The notes beneath the pieces are model-generated. The model was not told the origin of the DNA, searched no databases, and worked only from the letters and a program-made list of their open reading frames with translations. A stretch of DNA of 49,060 bases, from assembly GCA_051453625.1 (NCBI GenBank), contig JBOZIK010000001.1, forward strand, positions 5,553,067 to 5,602,126. Reading direction: 5' to 3'. The DNA is from Welwitschia mirabilis (lineage: Eukaryota > Gnetophyta > Gnetopsida > Welwitschiales). The first letter of the stretch is position 1, and every line of letters begins with the position of its first letter. The translations under genes were made by a program, and so were the position numbers. This document shows positions 35,884 through 46,649 of the stretch, piece after piece.

Positions 35884-35999
35884 TAAATAGTAAACATCAT
35901 AAAATAGTAAATATTTTAGATTATATAGATATAGAGCATAGAATTAAAAACATATAGATTGTATGTATTGACATATTAATTTTAGAAAGGGTTTTTTTC

Positions 36000-36440
36000 C
36001 ATTTTAAAAGATGTCTAATCATAGCTTTTCATTGAATTGAATCTATTTGAATTTGAAGACATTTAAAACATGCATCATAGATGTTTATAACATTGGAGAT
36101 GTCTATATTAAATTAAACCTAGAAAAGCATAACTTTAATAGTAGATGTCTATGAACTTAGAAGGAATCTATAATAGATGGAATTATTTATATAATAGGAT
36201 ATGTCTACTTAAAACATGCATAAAAAATATGTAATGATAGACAACTGATCATCATAAGATATATCAACCATGAAATGATGCAAAAATAAAGATTGAGTTG
36301 TAGACATCTATCATACTCTAATATGCCTATCACATGTAGAGACATCTACATAATGAAATATATCTACATAAAATACATAGAGAAAAATTTCAAAATTATG
36401 CAACATGCATGATGAACCTATCTCTAATGCATGAATACTC
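36000..36440. repeat. Array of TAGATGTCTA/TAGACATCTA-type motifs, part 1
   Basis: Loose copies of the 10-base palindrome TAGATGTCTA in both readings occur roughly every 30-60 bases (for example GTAGATGTCTATG, GTAGACATCTATC, GAGACATCTACAT). The same motif fills 37990-38170 and 39240-39370, which lie in a copia LTR, so this is probably another LTR fragment of that family. Confidence 0.5.
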
Positions 36441-37959
36441 TACATAAATGAGGATTAGTAAAATTAGTTACTATTATATATAGGACGAATCTCATTTCAA
36501 ATTTACCTAATTGAGCTAGGTCAATTCTCGAATCTATATACTTTATTAACTTCTTTTACATAGTTAATAACTAATATTCATCATCCTTAGAATCTTTGAA
36601 ATTTTAGGCTCCATCTTAGATATGTACATAGCACATTCATAGAACTCTCATAGTAATTTTATTATTTTGACATTACTATAATAACTTCTAATGATATAGC
36701 TAGGTAAGCATCTTTTTCTAATATTATTCTTTTAGGAGGACTGAAAATGCTTAACTTATTATTATCATTTATTTACTATCAGAGTTAGATAGATTTATTT
36801 TTGAGTCATGTTGATTTTGTTCATTATTATTTTTACCATCCTACATATAAGAAGAATTTTGTATGTGAGTATCATTAATTTTTACATTTATTACTTCTTA
36901 TATAGTTAGAGCTTATTTATTAAAACTTAAGGATTATTATACTTAGAGAAGAGTAGTGAATGAGGTCTATCAAATAAAATCCTACTAAAACAAATTAAAA
37001 TTTACACAATAAACTTCTTTCCACATTAATGTGTTAACCTCACTTGGGTATGTCTATACATGAAGTATAGCTTCCTTTCACACCTATGAATATTCTTAAC
37101 ATGTAAAAAATAGTTTTAAAGAATCACCAATCTTACATACAACTAGGATGCTTCTTACAAAAAAACACTCTCTTTCCCTTATGGATTTATAATAAATCAA
37201 AATAAAAATGTGCTTATAAGAACTTGTGAAAGCATACCCATATAAGGATTGACTTACAAAATTTAAAGTCTCAAGCAAGAGATATTAGGAATAATATTAA
37301 GTAATGGAGCATAATAAATATATTTAAAAATCAAATAGTGCTACAATTTAAATACTAATATATAATGATAATAAAAGAAAATAACAATTCTAAAAGATGT
37401 CACTTTAATGGAATGTCTAAATTCTTCCTTGTTGTAGTCATCCACGAGTATCTAACATTAGAGTAATGTAGCTAGGAAGAGCTAATGATCAAGTAATATA
37501 ATTACCAAGTGATCTTTTTCATTAAGGTCTTAGAAATTTTTATGTAGTATGAATTACCAATGTAGGATTTCTTTTTTTCTGTGTTTGTGTATTACTTTTT
37601 GTTCTCTTTTGTTTTATGTCTTTTATACATTTGATGTATTCCTTTCCTTTACCTTATAAATATGATCATTTAAAAATGTCTAAATGCTCTACAATGATTA
37701 GAAATGACTAATTTTTGGTTATTCAAGGAATATTCTATTTTTTGTTAATTTTCAAGATATACATCTTTTTCATAGTAGACATGTGTATTACAAAGATCTA
37801 ATCTCATCCTAAAATAAGTTTTTGATTAAACTGCTAGATTTTACTCAAAGTTAAACTACTATATCTTTGATCCTTAGAGATCATGAATTTATTGTGTAAA
37901 AATTTCTTGATTCCTTGAATATAGATAATTCATCATAGTATAATTTTATCTCTATTACT
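36440..37959. other. No gene recognised
   Basis: AT-rich sequence between motif arrays, probably part of a long LTR or its flank. The minus-strand 60-codon frame at 37096-37278 has no recognisable motif. Confidence 0.45.
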
Positions 37960-38369
37960 TCTTTCAGTCAAGAACATATTTCTTTAATTTTATAGATGTC
38001 TTGTAATAGTTAAAGCCATATAGATGTCTTTAATTTTCTAGATGTCTATCACCTTATTTCAGCTCCTTGGTTTAGTATAGATGTCTTTGACATGATAGAC
38101 ATCTTTCCATGTAATAAACTCTAATTCAATCTAGACACCTTTGATAGAGTGGATGTATTTACCGTATACATCTTCAGATATGTAAATATCTTTAGTTAAT
38201 TGTATTTGTTCCTCATGAATTCTAAGCTTAATCTTCTATGTACTTTGAACTTTAAGGTTTAATGGACTTGATCCTATCTGCAATTTGGTGCTCTCAAATT
38301 TTTTCTATCTACACATTAGACACATTACATTTGATAACTGGAATCATAAAAACTAAGATTTTACCAATA
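37960..38369 (-). repeat. 3' LTR (start portion) of a SIRE-like copia element, minus strand
   Basis: The right boundary at 38369 is set by the adjoining polypurine tract: on the minus strand AAAAAGGGGGAGA is followed by TTATTGGTAAAATC, i.e. TGTTGG changed to TATTGG. The body carries repeated TAGATGTCTTTGA-type motifs and aligns with 39210-39530 over about 270 bases. The left (3') end of the LTR is not resolved; SIRE-type LTRs can exceed 1 kb. Confidence 0.6.
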
Positions 38370-38370
38370 A

Positions 38371-38383
38371 TCTCCCCCTTTTT
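38371..38383 (-). other. Polypurine tract, SIRE-like copia
   Basis: TCTCCCCCTTTTT on the plus strand, AAAAAGGGGGAGA on the minus strand, directly before the LTR start. This form is characteristic of SIRE/Maximus-type copia elements. A similar CCCCTTTTTGGATAA occurs again at about 38766-38780. Confidence 0.75.
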
Positions 38384-39109
38384 GATAATGTTCAAAACTT
38401 GAAAAATCTCATTAGTGTAGTTATGTTTAAAATTAACTTTAGATAATTTAATCTAAGAGAAGATAAAGTGTATTGCATGAGGCATGTTACAAATTTCAAA
38501 AGGTAAAACCATTTAATAATCCACATTGGTAATCATTTACAAGACAATAAACATGAGGTCTTACAAATAAAATTGAAATCATGTCAAAACATAAATTATA
38601 TTACATATAAGAAGAAGTTAATCAACAAATGTATGCCAATATGAGAAAATAAGCATCAATAATGATGTCACTCACAAGAAGTCCAATTCATCCATCTCAA
38701 GTCCACATCCTTCAAACTCATATAGGATGTCCTATAAGATTCAATCTTATTTGTCCATCTTCTTCCCCTTTTTGGATAACACCCAAAAAAAAAAAAAAAG
38801 AAAACTAATCACTAAGAGTAAAATCACTAGTGTACCAAGTACCATCTCCTACATCATCATTGTCCCTAATAGTAGAGGTCTGGATGATGTATGAAGAAGA
38901 TGATATAGGTGAATAGGTGTTCCACTTCTATGATGGCCACTATGATAACTTACCTTGGCCTTGAGAGGTCTATCTCCTCATACATGAGTATGTCTAAGAC
39001 ATAATGAATGTATCAAAGAAGCTGACGATAGCTATCCCAGCAAAAATAAAGGCCGAGAATGAAGTGGTGCTAAGAGATGGAGCATGAATGGGAATTGTGA
39101 TAGGTGGCG
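38384..39109 (-). pseudogene. 3' internal remnant of the SIRE-like element
   Basis: Between polypurine tract and gap. On the minus strand about 38830-39109 reads as a broken frame with PPITIPIHAPSLSTTSFSAF and TSTIRDNDDVGDGTWYT phrases, compatible with the poorly conserved extra region found downstream of RNase H in SIRE-like elements. This match is by character only. A few CG sites survive near the gap edge. Confidence 0.35.
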
Positions 39110-39209
39110 NNNNNNNNNNNNNNNNNNNNNNNNNNNNNNNNNNNNNNNNNNNNNNNNNNNNNNNNNNNNNNNNNNNNNNNNNNNNNNNNNNNNNNNNNNN
39201 NNNNNNNNN
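39110..39209. other. Assembly gap, exactly 100 N
   Basis: A length of exactly 100 suggests an arbitrary placeholder. On its right an LTR copy begins, so most of the copia internal region (several kb if complete) may be hidden here or absent. Confidence 0.95.
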
Positions 39210-39530
39210 ATTTTCTATACTTGTTTTTCTTGTTTTAACTTCTTAATTCGGTATATACATCTCTGATATGATAGATATCTTTCTCTGTGATGAAGTCTAG
39301 TTTAGTCTAGATGTCTTTGATATAGTAGCTGTATTTACTATAGGCACCTTTATATATATAGATGTCTTTATTTTATTGTGTCTGTCCTTTATGAATTATA
39401 AGCTTAAGGTTTTATGTACTTAAAATTTAATTCGATTGATCCTATTATAATTTAATGTTCTTCAATTTTACTTGTTTATGCATGTAATGTCCATACTTAA
39501 GGTTCAACATAATCATGAAGATTAACTAAA
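39210..39530 (-). repeat. Second LTR copy of the SIRE-like element (probable 5' LTR, minus strand)
   Basis: Aligns with about 38035-38369: shared phrases GATGTCTTTGA.AT..TAG, GTATTTAC, ATGAATT.TAAGCTTAA, TATGTACTT and TTGATCCTAT. It ends near AATCATGAAGATTAACTAA, matching AATCATAAAAACTAAGATTT before the polypurine tract of the first copy. Confidence 0.55.
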
Positions 39531-41806
39531 GAGATGATCCATTCTAGATTTAACCCTACTAATACTACATGATACTTAATGCTCTATTTAAACTATGTCA
39601 AAATTTTAATATAAAGTCTTTTAAAATTTAGATTTTAATTTATCACTAGATAATGCACATTTGTTAGAAGATGTATAAGAAAAAGATTATGTTAATTATA
39701 CCTAAGAAATATTTAACTATCTTTTTATAGCCATATATTTAGGTTTCTATGATTGAATATTGGCCTTACTAACTAAACTATGTTGACTGTATTGTAGTAT
39801 GGTTGGATAGGAAGTTTATGCTTAAAATTTTAAGAGATGTAAATGTAAGTATAATCTAATAAATGAGGATTATTGAGAAAAGAAAGAGGCTATTCTAAGA
39901 ACTAAAATAAGGGACCCTTGGTTTAATAATCAGATAGGCTATTAATTTTAAACTATTTAATTCTCCCATGTAACTAAACCTAATTAAGATAAGAAATCTA
40001 GATTATAACTGCATTAGCCATTTTCTAGTATTATACCTATAGACTATAATAATGTAGGAAGGAAAATGCCCACTAATAATAATCTTTCATTTTTTTTTCA
40101 TAAATAAACTAAGCTTAATTTAGAAGTTATTAGACTTAATAACTCATAACTCAAGTTATAAATCACCATAATAAAGCATACATATATAATTGTATTCTTC
40201 AAATAGTCTCTTATAAATAGATTTTGATACTTAGTACTTTAACGTAAAGACAATAATACAAGAGGATAATTTCTCTTAATTAGAAACTTTAAGAAGCCTA
40301 TCATTCCCTATGTCATCTAGGCGACATTCAAGATGACATAGATGCTAACTTAAAATAATACTATGGGGCTAACTATGGACCTTAAAGTTGATGACTTACC
40401 TCTTACTGTGGGGTATCATCTCTAGTATTATTTGAAAAATAGTTAAGATGACAACTATTTTATATGAAAGAAATTTAATTATCTTTATAATTTGGTCACA
40501 TAATGCATGTGGATTGCTAGGGTTTTCTTATCCAACTTCTATGTTTTTTCTTTTAAAAACTTCAATGTAAAACTACAAGTACCCCCTTGTCTTTACTCCT
40601 AATTTTATGTTTTATATTAAAAATTCTTATTACAGGAGATTGTAAGATAGAAGATCCATTCATAGCTCTAAAGAAAAGTCTTCCTTGGTGTTGGGCTAAG
40701 TATCCTCCATTGAGGTACTACTACTTTATTTATAAGTGGATGTTAATTTATGAGTAACAGAAGAAATCTTTTAACTTCTANNNNNNNNNNNNNNNNNNNN
40801 NNNNNNNNNNNNNNNNNNNNNNNNNNNNNNNNNNNNNNNNNNNNNNNNNNNNNNNNNNNNNNNNNNNNNNNNNNNNNNNNNNNNNNNNNNNNNNNNNNNN
40901 NNNNNNNNNNNNNNNNNNNNNNNNNNNNNNNNNNNNNNNNNNNNNNNNNNNNNNNNNNNNNNNNNNNNNNNNNNNNNNNNNNNNNNNNNNNNNNNNNNNN
41001 NNNNNNNNNNNNNNNNNNNNNNNNNNNNNNNNNNNNNNNNNNNNNNNNNNNNNNNNNNNNNNNNNNNNNNNNNNNNNNNNNNNNNNNNNNNNNNNNNNNN
41101 NNNNNNNNNNNNNNNNNNNNNNNNNNNNNNNNNNNNNNNNNNNNNNNNNNNNNNNNNNNNNNNNNNNNNNNNNNNNNNNNNNNNNNNNNNNNNNNNNNNN
41201 NNNNNNNNNNNNNNNNNNNNNNNNNNNNNNNNNNNNNNNNNNNNNNNNNNNNNNNNNNNNNNNNNNNNNNNNNNNNNNNNNNNNNNNNNNNNNNNNNGAT
41301 TATGATTTTTGCTAGCTTTATAGTTTATTAAAATCATAAGGATAACCATTGTTAAGGTTGACATTATTAGTTTAGATCTTACATTCCATTTTATTTCATT
41401 TCCATATTTGCATTTACTTATATTTTATTTGATGTATGTTATAGCTTATGTTGGTTAGAAATAAGTGATAGCTCTTTCTAATTAACCTAAGTTATAAGGG
41501 CTAATGTTTATGACAGAAGGATTGGTTTTCAAATATACTCATTATAGTTGCATTTTATCCATTTTCATTTCATCATCATTCATCTTGTATTACATTTGTA
41601 TTATTTCTTATTTTTATTTACTAAAAGGAAAAAAGACTAAATATACTTTACTAAAATGAATTCTCTAACTTCTAGACTAGTGCCTTCAATAGATTATGAC
41701 ATTCGAGTTAACTATGGACTATATTAATGTGTGTCTTTCTACAAGTATTTGTGATTTATAAGATTTACTTAAGTACTTAAAAATTGTACAAATTTACATT
41801 GCAACA
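39531..41806 (+). other. No gene; probably includes the 5' LTR of the Ty3/gypsy relic
   Basis: Ends GCAACA directly before the gypsy primer site, so an LTR must end at 41806, but its start is not identifiable. It contains a 517-base gap at 40781-41297. Long open frames crossing that gap are artefacts of N. Confidence 0.45.
40781..41297. other. Assembly gap, 517 N
   Basis: Unresolved bases; a non-round length suggests an estimated size. Confidence 0.95.
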
Positions 41807-41826
41807 TTTTGGAACCATTGCTGGGG
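41807..41826 (+). other. Primer-binding region of the Ty3/gypsy element
   Basis: TTTTGGAACCATTGCTGGGG, followed by AAGGCC. It closely resembles the TTTTGGCGCCGTTGCCGGGG sequence that follows the 5' LTR in Athila/Tat-type gypsy elements (tRNA-Asp type primer site). Confidence 0.7.
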
Positions 41827-42569
41827 AAGGCCATAAGGAGCTAGATAATTGTCACTATCTAGATATGTATCTTAGGATTTTGTTTAAGTTACTTATTTGA
41901 AATAGGACTATATTTCTATTCTAGTTTCTATAGATTTATTTTTCCATAATTTTTCATTTTGGTAGTGTTAGTGAACCCTATTATCCTCTTTATTATCCAC
42001 ATAACTAGATGGATGATGGTCTGCATTTTACATCTTTTTTTAATTTTGGTAATAAAAGTTTTTGATTTTAGGTAGTATAATAAATATTACATTAGCAACT
42101 CTATTGTATAGACAACTAGGTAGAAGACTATCAGTAGTTTTTCCTATTTCTATTTCTTTTATATAATCATATTTTTCTTTTTTTCTAGAACATATATCTA
42201 TTGGTCATCTCTTATTTTATCTAGATAATGGATAAGATGATGACCATTACAATTTCTATTTGAGTATGCAGGGACATGGTGAATTCTAATAAAAGATAAA
42301 ATATTAGACAGGGCAGAACTTGATTGAGAAAAACATTAGAAAAGGATTATTTGACTTCAAGAAAAATCTAGAAATGCACACCATAGTACGCAAATTTCAA
42401 GAATTAAAGAATAAGATTTTTCCACTTTTATTATTTTAGAGTTAAATTTTTCAAAACAAATATATGAAAATAATGGAATAAAAGTAGTTCATGTTATTTT
42501 TTTTGCATCTATATCAAAATCATCATAAAAACAAAAACAAATTACTTCATCTAATATACCAGTTATGAT

Positions 42570-43529
42570 ATGAACTTCTACTTAAATGTGAATGCCATGC
42601 TTAATGATTTAATTGATAATAGGAAACATGAAATTTAAAATATTTTTGATTTACCTTTTGGTGATGATATAGAATTAAGAAATTTAAGTGAATATCCAAA
42701 ACTTATGAGGCAACTTGAACAGGACCCTTTTGAACATCTAGCTAAGATTGAACAATTTATGCTTATTTTAGGAAATGAAAAGAAATGTAGTAATGTTCAT
42801 ACTTACATGATCATATTTCCTATTACACCTAGAGAAAAAGAAAAACTTTAGCTTAGAACCATTTAATACAAGAGTCTTAAATCATAAAGTCAAGTATAAT
42901 AAGTTTTTATTAAAAGATTTTTTAGTGAAAGTACCATGAGAAAAAGAAAGAAGGAGGTCATTAACTTTTAACAACAACCTCAAGAAGATTACGCCACAAC
43001 ATATGAATGATTCATCATAGCTATCCATTATAACTTTATTGATGAATTTCATGAAGAGTAATTGATAGATTATTTTTATAATGAATTAACCAGTCAAACT
43101 AAGCAACTTATAAACTTTTTCTATGGTGGCAACTTGATGAACTTGATCTTAAATGATGCATGGAAGTTGTTAAATGATTTAGTTGAAACAAATCAAACTT
43201 TATCAAGACTAAAGTATAAAGAAAATTAAATCAAAGGCCAAATCATAAAAGACTTAAAGGAATTAAAACATGATAAAAATGAAGAAAAACATAACTTAAC
43301 TAATATGATTAAGAATTTAAGTACCACTTTGGAGTAGTACACTTAAATGATAGTTAATGAAAAAGTAGTAAAAGAGGAAGACACAACTTTGACATATGAT
43401 ATATGTAAAGACAACTTTCATCCAACTAAAAAATACTCCTTATCACCAACTTGTAAAGAAAGGATGTTTGAGGAAGTGTGTGAATTTAATCAAAGGCCTC
43501 CTAACTTTAAAAGTCAAGCACAATTTTAA
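42570..43529 (+). pseudogene. Ty3/gypsy gag relic (retrotransposon gag domain plus zinc knuckle)
   Basis: From ATG at 42570 (MNFYLNVNAMLNDLID) the frames give QDPFEHLAKIEQFMLILGN, IFPITPREKEKL, IKRFFSESTMRKRKKEV, QPQEDYATTYE, GGNLMNLILNDAWKLLNDL and finally a knuckle at 43395-43436 read YDICKDNFHPTKKY. The order and spacing are those of Athila/Tat-like gag, the capsid/nucleocapsid protein of the element. In the knuckle both the first and last Cys of C-x2-C-x4-H-x4-C are Tyr (TGT/TGC to TAT/TAC), which would abolish zinc binding. About a dozen stops and some frameshifts are present. The plus frame 43347-43529 is the least damaged piece. Confidence 0.82.
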
Positions 43530-44240
43530 CAAAAATCAAGTGGAAAATCAAGTTTAAAACCTTTTGAGAATAGATTCAAGAATTCAAAATTTCAAGCAAA
43601 TAGCTCTAGTTTTCAACCAAGCATCTAAAACCTTCAACTAAATTAGAGTGATCCACTTAGAGAATTAATAGAATAACTAAAAAATATGCAAGAAAAAACC
43701 AATAATAACATTAAAAACCTAGTGGATGTGCTTCAACAAATAATGTTAGCCAACTAATTACCATAAATATCTCTCGCATCCCAAGCTTTACCCAATTCAA
43801 ATGAAGTCAAGAAAGATTTAAAGGTGGTATCTAGAAGTCAAAATGACATAACACCTCCTACCCATGTGGCTTTAGATTATAAAAATAATGAAAGAAAATA
43901 TGGAAGAATATGATGTAAACATTTTGGATAAATATAACTTCCCTTAAATTTTTAATGATAAGACTACCACAAAAGATTCTTCATAAGAAAACAAAGGGAA
44001 GAAACCATTTACTCCTTGGCTTGATAGGCTAAACATGAATCCTACCTATGATGAGCACTTGAAATCCTTGATATAAGAGGTGAATATAAACTTATCTTTT
44101 TAAAACCTTTTGCAAGAAAATCCTAAGTATGCTACATTATGAAAATACCTACTTAAAAGAAAACAAAAACATACCATTTTGAGTAAGGTCTTTCTTGCTC
44201 AATTTCTCTCCAACTTAGTCATGAAGAAATGTCCTAAGTT
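43530..44240 (+). other. Gag-protease linker of the Ty3/gypsy relic
   Basis: Continues the element without recognisable domains; Gln/Asn/Lys-rich phrases such as MQEKTNNNIKNLVDVLQQIM are typical of the gag C-terminus in this group. Confidence 0.5.
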
Positions 44241-44680
44241 CAAAGACTCTAGGGTAATAATAGTGAGTGTTACTTTAGAAAGAAATAAAATAATTAAAAA
44301 AGACTTTATTGACATAGGAGCAAGTGTAAACATCATGCCTCTTTAGATATGTAAGAAACTTAAGTTGTAAAATAGAATGGATCCTACATAAATCATCTTA
44401 GAATTAGCTAATACTTCAACTAAGAAATCCTTAGGGATCATGAAAGACTTAGTTATCCAAATAGAAGAAGCCTTATAACCCATAGATGTGGTTATTATTG
44501 AAGTAGAATATGATGGAGGTTATCTACTACTCTTAGGAAAAACCTTTTATGCAACTACTCATTATGTCATCGATACATGAATCAAAACGATGGAATGTCA
44601 CATAGGTAATAAGATGTCCGCCATTAGAGTTTTCGATGCTACTAAAAAAGAAATAAGAGATGAGTGGAATTTAAAAGAAG
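44241..44680 (+). pseudogene. Ty3/gypsy aspartic protease relic
   Basis: FIDIGASVNIMPL surrounds the active-site motif at 44311-44325 (D-I-G-A-S; canonical D-L/S/T-G-A-S), so the catalytic Asp codon survives. Downstream LELANTSTKKSLGIMKDLVIQ, LLLGKTFYATTHYVID and HIGNKMS match the conserved LGRPFL.T...ID region. The enzyme cuts the gag-pol polyprotein. Stops at several positions (for example in MPL.ICKKL) make it inactive. Confidence 0.82.
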
Positions 44681-44894
44681 AATTTAAACTACCTTTATTT
44701 TATAACATCACCTAATTAAGGAGAGATTGATAATGCTACATGAGTCAACCTTGTAGGATGAACTAATTAAAATACACTATCTTGAACATGAGGATGAAAA
44801 TGTTTTAAACTAGAAAGAAGTTTAACATGTTTACTTAACGAAAAACCTTTTTTTAAAGCATCATCCTCTATAGTCATCTAGACAACAATCCCAG

Positions 44895-45994
44895 ATGATA
44901 GTCATTGATGACAATTCAGTGATAGAACTTAAAAATTGCAACTTAGAACTGAAAGAGTTATTCAAAGATCTGAAATATAATTTTTTATTTAACAATTTAA
45001 AGAAACCTTTAGTATTAGATAACATTCTTAATTCTCAACAAGAATCTAACTTGGGATCATTTTTAACTTATAAGGAAAATGCTTTGACTTGGATCTATAA
45101 GGATTTAGCTACCATTCTTCCTTTCATAGTTTAACACAAAATCTACCTTGAAGATAATGCTAAATTAGTTATGTAATTCCAACAAATGCTTAACCCTAAA
45201 GCAAGTAGTTAAAGATGATTACTAAACTTATGGATGATAAAATACATATGTTATATATAATAGTAAGTGGGTTAGCCCCTTGATGATAGTTCCTAAAAAG
45301 GGTGAAAAATGGAGAATGTAAATTAACATTAAAAAACTTAATGATATTATTAAGAAGAATTGCTGGCCTTTACAATTTCTTAATCAAGTACTTAATAGAA
45401 TCAAAGAACATGCCTACTATTGTTTTCTTGATGGGTATAGTAACTAAAATTAGGTTTTCATAGCTAGTAAGAACTAAGCAAAAACAACTTTTAATTCTTC
45501 CTTTAGAACATTTTCTTTTAGAAGTATGCCTTTTGAACTTTTTAATACCTTTGAAACTTTTCAATGAGTAATAATGAGCATATTTTCTAATATAATGAAA
45601 GAATCTATTAAAATATTTATGGATAAAGCCTTAACCTTTGGTGAAAATTTTGAACAAATTATGAAAAGGTTAGAGAAAATTTTAAACTAATGTATATAAA
45701 GTGGCCTACGGTTGAGTTAAAAAAAAAGAGTTTCTTCCTTGTCAAAAATGGAATTATTTTAGATTATCACATTTTTAGTGAGGAAATTAGGATAGATCCT
45801 ACAAAAATTGATATCATTAAAAACCTTAAGCCTCTAACTAATGTCAAAAAAGTTAGATCTTTCTTTAGTTATGCTAATTTATATCACCATTTTATCAAGA
45901 TTAATGCTAAGGTTTGCAAACCAATTTACTTATTACTTGAAAAAGGAACTAAATTTGATTGGAATAACTCATGTTTACTTGCTTTTAAAGCCCT
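44895..45994 (+). pseudogene. Ty3/gypsy reverse transcriptase relic
   Basis: The pre-RT linker ELKELFKDLKYNFLF and YKENALTWIYKDLATI is followed by RT blocks W-VSPLMIVPKKG (about 45268-45305), YYCFLDGYSN (catalytic Asp of FLDG at 45430-45432 kept), SMPFELFNTFETFQ, MSIFSNIM, FMDK (45616-45627) in place of FMDD, then GIILDYHIFSEEIRIDPTKIDIIKNLKPL and the FF.YANLYHHFIKINAKVCKPI thumb region. The second catalytic Asp is lost and the frame is shifted between 45450 and 45690. It once converted element RNA to DNA. Confidence 0.88.
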
Positions 45995-46192
45995 NNNNNN
46001 NNNNNNNNNNNNNNNNNNNNNNNNNNNNNNNNNNNNNNNNNNNNNNNNNNNNNNNNNNNNNNNNNNNNNNNNNNNNNNNNNNNNNNNNNNNNNNNNNNNN
46101 NNNNNNNNNNNNNNNNNNNNNNNNNNNNNNNNNNNNNNNNNNNNNNNNNNNNNNNNNNNNNNNNNNNNNNNNNNNNNNNNNNNNNNNNNNNN
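45995..46192. other. Assembly gap, 198 N, inside gypsy RNase H
   Basis: The gap separates AFKAL from HLRHYLFGF, which in gypsy pol lie about 70 residues apart. The 66-codon gap is close to expectation, so its length is probably about right, although the reading frame differs on the two sides. Confidence 0.9.
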
Positions 46193-46373
46193 TTGTTATC
46201 ATCTTTTATCTTAACCACCTAAGACACTATCTTTTTGGATTTCATAATAATGTTTACATAGATCATGTAGTCATATGTTACCTTATAATCAAGAAAAATC
46301 CTAATACTAGATTTATTAAATGAATCCTTCTCATATAAGAATTTAATATTATTGAGAAACCCTTGCATTAATT
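46193..46373 (+). pseudogene. Ty3/gypsy RNase H C-terminal relic
   Basis: FYLNHLRHYLFGFHNNVYID, HVVICYLIIKKNPNTRFIK and ILLI.EFNI correspond to the KFRPYL..., YTDH..LKYL... and RLIRWILLLQEFD blocks that end RNase H in gypsy pol. The Asp of YIDH is kept. No integrase follows; the element is truncated where the next contig pieces and copia LTR begin. Confidence 0.8.
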
Positions 46374-46460
46374 AATTTAATGAGTTTTTATAATTAGTCT
46401 ATTATGAAGAGATTTCCTAGAACCTGGCTATTGACTTAGAAGATCCGGTGATTAAGCTGT
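46374..46460 (+). repeat. Left gap-flanking 87-bp duplicate
   Basis: Starts AATTTAATGAGTTTTTATAA. Nearly identical to 46561-46647, the first bases after the 100-N gap, with about six mismatches, the first ones transitions. Probably overlapping contig ends or haplotypes that were not merged. Confidence 0.9.
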
Positions 46461-46560
46461 NNNNNNNNNNNNNNNNNNNNNNNNNNNNNNNNNNNNNNNN
46501 NNNNNNNNNNNNNNNNNNNNNNNNNNNNNNNNNNNNNNNNNNNNNNNNNNNNNNNNNNNN
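46461..46560. other. Assembly gap, exactly 100 N, between duplicate ends
   Basis: Placeholder-length gap bounded by the same 87-base sequence on both sides. Likely artificial, real distance zero or negative. Confidence 0.95.
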
Positions 46561-46647
46561 AATTTAATGAGTTTTTATAATTAGTCTATTATGAAGAGAT
46601 TTCCCAGAACCTGGCTATTAACTTAGAAGATCCAGTGATTGACCTAT
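46561..46647 (+). repeat. Right gap-flanking 87-bp duplicate
   Basis: Partner of 46374-46460; see there. Confidence 0.9.
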
Positions 46648-46649
46648 TA

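Noticed and set aside
29172-35888. Target-site duplication for element 2 (GTAGT against ATAGT at 35887)
   Set aside because: Using it would require the LTR to end outside the conserved CA, so the match is probably chance.
40750-41364. Long open frames of 193 and 197 codons
   Set aside because: They consist almost wholly of N from the 517-base gap.
45975-46218. Minus-strand frames of 75 and 77 codons across the gypsy gap
   Set aside because: Open only because of N; the plus strand holds the gypsy RNase H here.
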